NCBI GenBank assembly: GCA_964468125.1
Contig: CAYXVF010000173.1
Location: forward strand, 1 to 7,756
Reading direction: 5' to 3'
DNA length: 7,756 bases
Origin: CAYXVF01 sp964468125
GTDB lineage: Bacteria > Myxococcota > XYA12-FULL-58-9 > CAYXVF01
Within the stretch, counting starts at the first letter, position 1, and every line of letters begins with the position of its first letter. This document shows positions 1 to 6,007 of this stretch, in pieces. A program made the translations under genes and the position numbers. The notes beneath the pieces were generated by a model. The model ran no database searches. It was not told where the DNA came from and was given only the letters and a program-made list of their open reading frames with translations.

Positions 1-9
1 CCCGCTCTC

Positions 10-50
10 AGACGGGCGGAACGACCGTCTAACAGGCGATTCCGATCGGA
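10..50. repeat. Inverted repeat and palindrome upstream of the S41 gene
   Basis: Bases 10-15 (AGACGG) and 25-30 (CCGTCT) are perfect reverse complements around a 9-base spacer. Bases 41-50 (TCCGATCGGA) form a perfect 10-base palindrome. Both lie 70-110 bases before the preferred start of the S41 peptidase gene. They could be an operator or the end of an upstream transcript. No T-run follows the hairpin, so a standard intrinsic terminator is not supported. I see no convincing -35/-10 pair in 1-108. Confidence 0.35.
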
Positions 51-107
51 GATGACGCGTTTTGCGCAACGTCCGCGTGCAAACTGCGAAAACGATCCTG
101 TCTCACC

Positions 108-114
108 AGGAGAG
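108..114 (+). promoter_or_regulatory. Shine-Dalgarno site that sets the S41 start
   Basis: AGGAGAG lies 6-8 bases before the ATG at 121, an ideal spacing. The in-frame ATG at 52 has its only purine-rich stretch (CGGAG) directly abutting it, which is too close to work well. This favours the 121 start and a 684-residue product. Confidence 0.75.
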
Positions 115-120
115 TTTTCA

Positions 121-2175
121 ATGTCAGAGTTGAGTGTGAGCGGTGGCCGCCCGGCCACCGGGGGCACCGGTGCGTTCGAACGCCCGGAAATTGTGCCAGG
201 AAAGCCTTCGGGTGAGGTGCGCCCAGGAGCCGCCGCAAAGGTCGGCGCCGAGCAGGCCTGCGATCCAACGAGCGGGATCTGCGACATTGAGCGGGCGCTT
301 GCGCAGCAGACGGGCCGTCCGGGGCTTCAGCAAGACATGCTGAACTATCTCTCAGGCCTGGAGTACGAGTTCTCCGTCCTCTACGCCCCCGCCGAGCACA
401 AGGAGCAGCTGCATGGCTGGGACCTTCGCCGTGTGTTTGCCGAGGCGAAGAGACAGGTCCAGGCAATGAAGCCGCCTACCGTTGAGGGATTTCAGCAGAT
501 CCTCAAGCGCCTGGTCGCAACTGCAAGAGACTACCACGTCAGCGTCAACTTTCATTCGAGTGCACGTTCGACGCTGCCGTTCAGTGTTAGCGGAGCGGAT
601 GAGAACGGAACGCGAAAATACTTCGTAACGCACATCGACCGTGAGCATCTCGATGAGCGCAGTTTTCCCTACGAGCCGGGGATCGAGGTGACCCATTTCG
701 ATGGGCGTCCTGTGGGCGAGGTGGTGCAGGAGTTGATGGACCGTTCCGGGCAAGCGGTGGAGCTGACCGATCGGGCCCTCGCGGAGTTCGCGCTCACGAA
801 ACGCAGCGGTGTCCGCGGCATGGACACCCCGGACCGCCCGATCATTCTGACCCTGCGAGACGCCGATGGTCGCGAGTTTGAGCACCAGCTCGCGTGGAAC
901 CACTACAGCGAATCGGCGAAGACTCCAGCGGAGCTCGGCGGTGAAACGCTCAAGCCGCACATGCTTGCGGCTGGGGGCGTTCCGTCGAAAAGCGCAGCCC
1001 CGCTCGTGCTCGAGGCGTCGGCGAACGACATGCAGCTCCCGAGCTGGGACGCGCGTTTCGAGGCGGATGGCGACCCGCACGGCCTCGGCGCGAAGCGCAG
1101 CTTTCTGCCGCGACTCGGCGAGGTCGTAGAAGAGGCCGAGGCGGACGATCTCTTCGACTGGTACATCTACGAGAACGATGACGGCAAACGCGTCGGCGTG
1201 CTTCGTATTCCGAGTTACACCCCCGACGACGCAGAGCTGTCAGTGGAGCGCTTCGCGGAGATCACCCGTCACTTGCAAGAGCGCACCGACGGGCTCGTCA
1301 TCGATCAGCATAACAACCCAGGTGGCTCGGTCTTCTATCTCTATGCGCTGGCGTCGCTTCTGACCGACAAGCCACTGCCGACCCCCAAGCACGAAATGAA
1401 GATCACCCAGGCGGAGGTGATGCGTGCCAAGCAGCTCGTCGATGTCACCAACGCGCTCAAAGGAGCGCCGAAATCCGGAGACCTCGCCCGAACGATCTTC
1501 GGCGAAACCGTGCAGGGCTATCCCGTAGGCAGTCAGTTCGCGCACTTTATTCACGACTATGCGAAGCACATCCTAAAGGAGTTCGAGTCCGGCAAGTCGA
1601 TGACCGGCCCGAGCCATGTCTTCGGAGTCGATCAGATCAACCCCTACCCGGACGTGGACGCACGCTACACCAAACCGATTCTCTTTCTCGCCAATGAGCG
1701 TTGCTTCTCAGGAGGCGATTTCATGCCGGCGATCTTGCAAGACGCCGGTCGCGCCACGGTGATGGGCAACCGAACGGCTGGCGCTGGCGGATACGTGTCC
1801 GGGATTGAGAGCGGCAACCTCATGGGGGTACGATCGATCAGCGTGACCGGTTCGGTCGCGATGCGCGCGAGTCAGAAGCGAATCGAGGACCTCGGTGTCG
1901 AGCCGGACGTGCAGCATGCGCCGACCATCGAAGACCTGCGCCACAACTACTGCGACTATGCCAAGGGCATCGACGAGCAGATGAAGCAGCTCTTGAAGAC
2001 GAGCACCTTCGCGCCCGTCGACCCAACGACATGGGAAGAGGATGAAGCGGCCGCCGAGGAGACCGATGCATTGAAGGTCGTCGAAGTGACGTTGGGCGAC
2101 GCGTCGGCTTCCGAGGCGGAGGACGCGGCCAACGACGACGAGGAGCACGGCTCAGCAAAACGAAAACGAGGGTGA
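121..2175 (+). CDS. S41 family serine peptidase without signal peptide
   Basis: This 684-residue protein belongs to the S41 group (tail-specific/tricorn/IRBP-like). An N-terminal helical part (about 60-150) carries a D-Y-H motif at 137-139, resembling the DGH motif found at this place in tricorn-like members. A PDZ-like stretch lies near 183-260 (G-I-E-V-T-H-F-D-G-R-P-V). The peptidase core spans about 345-615. Its strand motif V-I-D-Q-H-N-N-P-G-G ends at residue 402. The nucleophile is probably Ser530 in C-F-S-G-G-D-F. The SGG signature favours the tricorn/IRBP-like branch over the Ser-Lys CtpA branch. No hydrophobic signal peptide is visible; the first 45 residues are Gly/Pro/Ala-rich and probably disordered. 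Cys47 and Cys54 flank a short loop. The tail (about 636-678) is strongly acidic and ends K-R-K-R-G. It is the only plus-strand gene here. The start follows a good AGGAG; ATG 52 would add 23 residues. The substrate is unknown. Confidence 0.88.
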   Translation: MSELSVSGGRPATGGTGAFERPEIVPGKPSGEVRPGAAAKVGAEQACDPTSGICDIERALAQQTGRPGLQQDMLNYLSGLEYEFSVLYAPAEHKEQLHGWDLRRVFAEAKRQVQAMKPPTVEGFQQILKRLVATARDYHVSVNFHSSARSTLPFSVSGADENGTRKYFVTHIDREHLDERSFPYEPGIEVTHFDGRPVGEVVQELMDRSGQAVELTDRALAEFALTKRSGVRGMDTPDRPIILTLRDADGREFEHQLAWNHYSESAKTPAELGGETLKPHMLAAGGVPSKSAAPLVLEASANDMQLPSWDARFEADGDPHGLGAKRSFLPRLGEVVEEAEADDLFDWYIYENDDGKRVGVLRIPSYTPDDAELSVERFAEITRHLQERTDGLVIDQHNNPGGSVFYLYALASLLTDKPLPTPKHEMKITQAEVMRAKQLVDVTNALKGAPKSGDLARTIFGETVQGYPVGSQFAHFIHDYAKHILKEFESGKSMTGPSHVFGVDQINPYPDVDARYTKPILFLANERCFSGGDFMPAILQDAGRATVMGNRTAGAGGYVSGIESGNLMGVRSISVTGSVAMRASQKRIEDLGVEPDVQHAPTIEDLRHNYCDYAKGIDEQMKQLLKTSTFAPVDPTTWEEDEAAAEETDALKVVEVTLGDASASEAEDAANDDEEHGSAKRKRG

Positions 2176-2182
2176 GTCGAGC

Positions 2183-3307
2183 TCAGCGCACCATCGGGCG
2201 GAAGATGACCGGGTAGTTCACTTCTACGGTCGCGCCGTCACGGGTCTTCGGGAAGCGCCAGGAGCCCACCTCATCGCTCAGGCAGGTCTCGAGGGCAGGC
2301 CAGCGAGGGGTGGCGTCGAGGATCTGCACCGCTGCGACGGAGCCGTCTGCGAGGATCGTCCAACGCAGCTGCACGCGTGTGCGCAGCCCCGATGCCCGAC
2401 GCAGCTCCGCTTCGTAGCATTGGCGCAGCCCTGGTCGGTGTTGCGCAACGACGCGACGAATCACCGCCTCCGGTAGGGCGGCTTCGTCTCGAACGAGTGT
2501 CTCCGCCGTTTCGAGGTCGACTTCGGGCGCACGCTCCTTGCGTGGTCCGAGCACGGTCCCGAGTGCGAAGCCGGCATCGTCTCCGCCGAGCTCGCCGGAA
2601 AACACCTCCACCACCGACCGAGACGCCTCCGGTGTCTTTGGAGGCAACTCGCGGCCTCCGAGGACCGACGGCCGGGCGACTTCCAGGGACTCACCCACCG
2701 CGTCGGCGATGTCGCCGATGGCGCTCATTCCGTCGAGGGCGGCGAATGCCTCACCCAACTGCGCGTGGGTGAGACGGACCGTCTTCTTGTCGTCGCGTGC
2801 GTCGCCAATGCGCCGACTGCCGGCAGGGGTCTCGTCGATGGTGCGTTGGAGCTCGGCCAACAGCCGCTGGCTGCGATCAGAAGGAGGCTCCGGATTGATC
2901 AATATCGTCGCAAAACGGTCGCGTCGGTGCTCGTGGAGCAGCTCTTCGAGAGTTGCAATCTCACCGAAGCCGAGTCCCGGGCCGGTCAGGGGACGATGGG
3001 TTTCGCTGACCGCTACTGCGGTGCTCACCACGAAAAGCAGCAAGCAGGCTGCCGCAGCCATGGGCATCGGCGCGCGGCTGCGTACGGAGAAGGCGGCTAC
3101 CGCGGCGCTCTCACTCACGACGCCTTCCGCTTCCATTCGGTCCCCCAAGACGGGAGGGACCCAGCCACCCATGGATTCGAGGTCACCGTCGACCCACGCG
3201 AGGGTCTCCCTTTCCACGTCTCTGAGTGGCGTATGCGATCGAACCGATGAAAGCAGCTCGTCCAGCCGCTCTTCGGTGACCGGCACGTGTGGCCGGTCGT
3301 GTTTCAC
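2183..3307 (-). CDS. Membrane protein with AgmX/PglI C-terminal domain, probable anti-sigma factor
   Basis: This 374-residue protein starts at a GTG that overlaps the sigma-factor stop (GTGA). The reading frame stays open to 3667, but that extension only shadows the sigma gene. Residues 1-79 should be cytoplasmic. They are charged and contain no cysteine, so the usual HxxxCxxC zinc anti-sigma motif is absent. One membrane helix follows (about 80-100). Residues 101-275 are an acidic, Pro/Glu/Arg-rich linker. The C-terminal domain (about 278-372) fits the AgmX/PglI family of myxobacterial envelope and motility proteins, which resembles the TonB C-terminus. It has C-Y-E at 297-299, a second conserved Cys342, W-R-F-P at 350-353 and Y-P-V-I-F-R-P near the end. 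Position after an ECF sigma gene, the overlap and the topology suggest an anti-sigma or sensor role. That role is inference; the domain call is firmer. A TonB-like energy-transducer role is the alternative. Confidence 0.82.
   Translation of the reverse strand: MKHDRPHVPVTEERLDELLSSVRSHTPLRDVERETLAWVDGDLESMGGWVPPVLGDRMEAEGVVSESAAVAAFSVRSRAPMPMAAAACLLLFVVSTAVAVSETHRPLTGPGLGFGEIATLEELLHEHRRDRFATILINPEPPSDRSQRLLAELQRTIDETPAGSRRIGDARDDKKTVRLTHAQLGEAFAALDGMSAIGDIADAVGESLEVARPSVLGGRELPPKTPEASRSVVEVFSGELGGDDAGFALGTVLGPRKERAPEVDLETAETLVRDEAALPEAVIRRVVAQHRPGLRQCYEAELRRASGLRTRVQLRWTILADGSVAAVQILDATPRWPALETCLSDEVGSWRFPKTRDGATVEVNYPVIFRPMVR
3304..3307 (-). other. 4-base stop/start overlap (GTGA) coupling sigma gene to its membrane partner
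   Basis: The sigma-factor stop TGA occupies 3306-3304 and the next gene's GTG occupies 3307-3305, read on the minus strand. Such overlaps usually mean termination-reinitiation coupling and fixed protein ratios, as is common for sigma/anti-sigma pairs. Only a weak GAGAG-type ribosome site precedes the GTG, which fits reinitiation. Confidence 0.8.
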
Positions 3308-4005
3308 CGCGTCAGCTCTCGCTTCATGATCTTCTCGTATCGTTCGAGGTCTTTTCGTAGGGCCTTGCGCGCGCGCTGAAGATTGGTCTTGACGCTGTTG
3401 ACCGGCATCGAGAGGGCGACCGCAACCTCGTCGAGGGCCATGCCTTCGAGGCACACGAGACAGAGGACTTCGCGCTGCTTCATCGGGAGTCGCTGAATCG
3501 AGCAATCGAGGCGTTCGGCGACCTCCTGACCTTCGCTCTTCACCTGGCAAGAGGGCGTCGGGTCCGTGGGCTCGATCTCCAGCTCTCGATTCGAGAAGTA
3601 GCGCTGAAAGACGCCCTGCTTGCGAAAATGGCTGCGCACCACATTCGCCGTCACCGTGAACAACCACGGCCGCAGTGGGTGGCGAGGACTGTAGAGCGGC
3701 GCGTTGCGGTGAATCTTGAAAAAGACGTCCTGAAATACATCGTCTCGCATCGACGCCGGAACACCGCAGCGCACCACGTAACCCATGACCGCCGGTCCAT
3801 AGTGTCGCATGAGTTCCTTGAACGCCGTGCGGTCACCGCTCGCATGGCGCGGGAGCCATTGGCGCTCTTCGCTGTCAGTGGTCGCTCGGGCCGTTTGGGC
3901 TTTCTCGCCAGCGGACTCGTGGGTGGCGGACGCCCGAGCAGGCGCCATCGCGGGTGCACCATGAGTCGCATCAGCGCTTTGTCTCAGCGTGACTGCCGGC
4001 CCCAC
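3304..4005 (-). CDS. ECF-type RNA polymerase sigma factor
   Basis: This 233-residue sigma-70 family protein of the extracytoplasmic-function type redirects RNA polymerase to a small set of promoters. It has an Ala-rich, probably disordered extension of about 45 residues, longer than usual. Region 2 follows at about 48-120, with the core-binding helix D-D-V-F-Q-D-V-F-F-K near 88-97 and the -10 recognition segment P-W-L-F-T-V-T-A-N-V-V-R-S-H-F-R-K ending near 119. Region 4 (about 168-225) has the L-P-M-K-Q-R-E-V-L motif, then a helix-turn-helix ending S-V-K-T-N-L-Q-R-A-R-K-A-L. Region 3 is absent, as in all ECF factors. The GTG at 4005 is preferred because AAGGAGAG precedes it at good spacing; a GTG at 4038 would add 11 residues. 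The downstream gene overlaps by 4 bases and probably encodes its regulator. Target promoters cannot be told from this window. Confidence 0.93.
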   Translation of the reverse strand: MGPAVTLRQSADATHGAPAMAPARASATHESAGEKAQTARATTDSEERQWLPRHASGDRTAFKELMRHYGPAVMGYVVRCGVPASMRDDVFQDVFFKIHRNAPLYSPRHPLRPWLFTVTANVVRSHFRKQGVFQRYFSNRELEIEPTDPTPSCQVKSEGQEVAERLDCSIQRLPMKQREVLCLVCLEGMALDEVAVALSMPVNSVKTNLQRARKALRKDLERYEKIMKRELTR

Positions 4006-4115
4006 GAGCTCTCCTTGCGTTACGAGAAAACCACTCACGGCGAACCCATACGCCGAGAGTGATCTTCAGGATTCAAAGATTTGTCGATAAACGACGGAAA
4101 ATTGGGAACTCGAAT
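4006..4115 (-). promoter_or_regulatory. AT-richer gap upstream of the sigma gene, candidate promoter region
   Basis: The 110 bases between the symporter stop and the sigma start are clearly richer in A/T than the flanking genes, as expected of a promoter region. On the minus strand a TTGAAT (about 4071-4076) could serve as a -35 element, but nothing at the right distance is a good -10 box. I do not see a clear ECF-type GAAC...CGT pair. A small hairpin (GTCG-ATAAA-CGAC, near 4083-4095) follows the symporter stop without a T-run. Confidence 0.3.
4009..4016 (-). promoter_or_regulatory. Shine-Dalgarno site that sets the sigma-factor start
   Basis: Read on the minus strand, AAGGAGAG sits just before the GTG at 4005, with 5 bases between GGAG and the start codon. 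The upstream GTG at 4038 has no comparable site, so the shorter product is favoured. Confidence 0.65.
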
Positions 4116-5954
4116 TCAGTCGCTTTTTGCGCGTGACAACGCGCCCGCCCAGTGGAGCGCGAGCACCCAGGCGCCGATTCCCAGCAAACTCAGGGACATG
4201 CCGATAAAGGCGCTGTGGAGCAGCCATTCGCCGATTCCGAAAAGAAGTGCAAACAGTCCAACCCCCGCGGAGAACCATGAGGCGAGCAGACGTGCGAAGC
4301 TCGTGTCTGTGGGGGTATCTTCTACATGTCGCACCGGGCCCCACGCACCCACCGGTCGCACCTTCAGATAGAACTCACGGAGGCGCTCCAACGGGGTCGG
4401 TCGCGTGAGGAAGGTGACGAGGACCGTGACCGCCGCGGAGAGGCCCACCACGATCAGCAGTCCCACGTGATAGTCGCGCTCGATGAAGCGCTCGTTGTCG
4501 ACCGCGGTCAAGACCAGGGTGACGACGGCGGCGGTGGAGATCGCAGCGAGCTCCGAATAGGCGTTGACGCGCCACCAGAGCCAACGAACGATCGCGATGA
4601 TCCCCGCGCCCGCGCCCATCAGCGTGAAAAACTTCCAGGCTCCGCCGATCGTGCTGATGAAGAGGGTGAAAATGAGCGCGAGGAGGACCATGGCGACGAT
4701 ACCGATGCGCGCCACCCGCACCAATTGCTGCTGAGTGGCGTCGGGCCGAATGAAGCGCTGGTAGAAGTCGCGCACGAAATAGGACGAGCCCCAGGTGATG
4801 TGCGTGTCGATCGTCGACATGAAGGCCGCAGCCATGCCCGTGACGAGAATCCCCAAGGCGCCAGAGGGCAGCAGCTCGTACATTAGCGCGGGGTAGGCCA
4901 TTTCCCGGTCAGCCGCTACGGCGCTCGCGAGCTCGCCGGTGGCGGGTGTGTCCAGCGGATAGACGATCAAAGCGACGAGCCCGACGAGGATCCACGGCCA
5001 GGGGCGCAGCGCATAGTGCGCTACGACGAACCAAGCGGTCCCCTGAAGCGCGTCCTGCTCACTTCGCGCTGCCGCCATTCGCTGCATGAGGTATCCCCCC
5101 CCGTCGGAGAACTTTTGTGCCCACCAGGAGACCAGCACGTAGACCAGGAAGACATTCAACGGCAGCCACGCAGCGTCGAGACCCGGGAAGAAAGCGAGCA
5201 TGCCTTCAGCGCGTTCCGGGCCGTAGGTTTCGCCGAGCCGTACGGTGAGCTCGCTCAGCCCGCCGACGTGATCCACCGCGTAGACCGCGAGGAGGATCGA
5301 GCCGATCATCGCGAACGCAAACTGGGCAACGTCGGTGAGGATCACCGTGGGGAGGCCACCCAAAGCCGCGTAGATTGTTGCGATGGTGGCGCCGAGGAGA
5401 ATCGACAAGCCCTCGCTCGGTGTCGAAATGCCGATCCCTGTCGGCCACATCGCCTCGAGGGCGCCGTAGGCATTCGGGCCGAGCCACTGCTCCCAGGGGA
5501 AGATCACCGTCACGATCTTTCCCATCGCCTTGATGACCCAGGCCATGGTGATGCAATTGATCGGGATGGCGAAGTAGAAGGCTTTGAATCCTCGGAGCAG
5601 AGCGGCGGGTTTGCCAAAATAGCGCAGCTCGATTAGCTCCGCGTCGGTGATCGCCTCGGCGCGGCGCCACATGCGCGAGAAGAAGAACACCGCCGCGATG
5701 TGGCCGAGAGCCCAGGACCACCAAAGCCAATTGCCCGCGATCCCGTTGGCAGCGACGAACCCCGTGACCGCCAGCGGCGTGTCCGCGGCGAAAGTGGTCG
5801 CCACCATGCTCGTGCCGATGAGCCACCAAGGGAGGCGCCGCCCGGCCGCAAAGTACTCGTCGACGTTCGCCGATGCGCGCCGCTGCATCCACAGCCCGGT
5901 CGCGAGGGCTGCGGCGATGTAGACGAACAGAATGGACCAGTCGAGAGGACTCAC
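4116..5954 (-). CDS. Sodium:solute symporter (SSS/SLC5 family)
   Basis: This 612-residue inner-membrane transporter should couple uptake of a small solute to Na+ entry. Family hallmarks are D-E-Y-F-A-A-G-R-R-L-P-W-W (32-44), G-G-L-P-T-V-I-L-T-D-V-A-Q (199-211) and A-A-F-M-S-T-I-D-T-H (375-384). The last lies in the helix that carries the Na2-site Ser/Thr pair. I count about 14-15 hydrophobic segments. The protein is some 100 residues longer than PutP-type members, and two extra C-terminal helices (about 559-579 and 583-604) account for much of this. The R-Y-F-G-K and I-N-C-I-T-M-A-W-V segments (111-140) resemble the SglT-like branch with sugar or unknown substrates, so the substrate is left open. 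The GTG start is fixed: an in-frame TAG lies five codons upstream and the first helix begins at once. Its ribosome site is weak. It lies 53 bases after the murein peptidase gene. Confidence 0.92.
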   Translation of the reverse strand: MSPLDWSILFVYIAAALATGLWMQRRASANVDEYFAAGRRLPWWLIGTSMVATTFAADTPLAVTGFVAANGIAGNWLWWSWALGHIAAVFFFSRMWRRAEAITDAELIELRYFGKPAALLRGFKAFYFAIPINCITMAWVIKAMGKIVTVIFPWEQWLGPNAYGALEAMWPTGIGISTPSEGLSILLGATIATIYAALGGLPTVILTDVAQFAFAMIGSILLAVYAVDHVGGLSELTVRLGETYGPERAEGMLAFFPGLDAAWLPLNVFLVYVLVSWWAQKFSDGGGYLMQRMAAARSEQDALQGTAWFVVAHYALRPWPWILVGLVALIVYPLDTPATGELASAVAADREMAYPALMYELLPSGALGILVTGMAAAFMSTIDTHITWGSSYFVRDFYQRFIRPDATQQQLVRVARIGIVAMVLLALIFTLFISTIGGAWKFFTLMGAGAGIIAIVRWLWWRVNAYSELAAISTAAVVTLVLTAVDNERFIERDYHVGLLIVVGLSAAVTVLVTFLTRPTPLERLREFYLKVRPVGAWGPVRHVEDTPTDTSFARLLASWFSAGVGLFALLFGIGEWLLHSAFIGMSLSLLGIGAWVLALHWAGALSRAKSD

Positions 5955-5974
5955 CTGCCCGCGGTTCTAGTCCG

Positions 5975-6004
5975 GATCATCCCCGAGACAAAGCCGGGGC
6001 GATC
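5975..6004 (-). terminator. Hairpin between peptidase and symporter genes, possible attenuator
   Basis: CCCCG (5981-5985) pairs with CGGGG (5995-5999) around a 9-base loop. GATC at 5975-5978 can extend the stem by pairing with GATC at 6001-6004 across a small internal bulge. It begins 3 bases after the peptidase stop codon. No T-run follows on either strand, so it is not a textbook intrinsic terminator. It could stabilise the upstream 3' end or reduce read-through into the symporter. Confidence 0.4.
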
Positions 6005-6007
6005 GTT

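Noticed and set aside
352..1080. 242-codon open frame on the minus strand
   Set aside because: It lies inside the S41 gene, its translation is Arg/Leu/His-rich with no recognisable domain, and long antisense frames are expected at this GC content.
2538..3329. 263-codon open frame on the plus strand
   Set aside because: It is antisense to the membrane-partner gene, Ser/Arg-rich and without family features.
3308..3667. N-terminal 120 codons of the open frame upstream of the membrane-partner gene
   Set aside because: The stretch is antiparallel-free but fully overlaps the conserved end of the sigma-factor gene in another frame, and its Arg/Pro-rich translation looks like a frame shadow. The GTG at 3307 with the 4-base overlap is the sensible start.
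4326..4886. 186-codon open frame on the plus strand, Asp/Arg/Glu/His-rich
   Set aside because: It is antisense to the transmembrane segments of the symporter; the charged composition is the expected mirror of hydrophobic codons.
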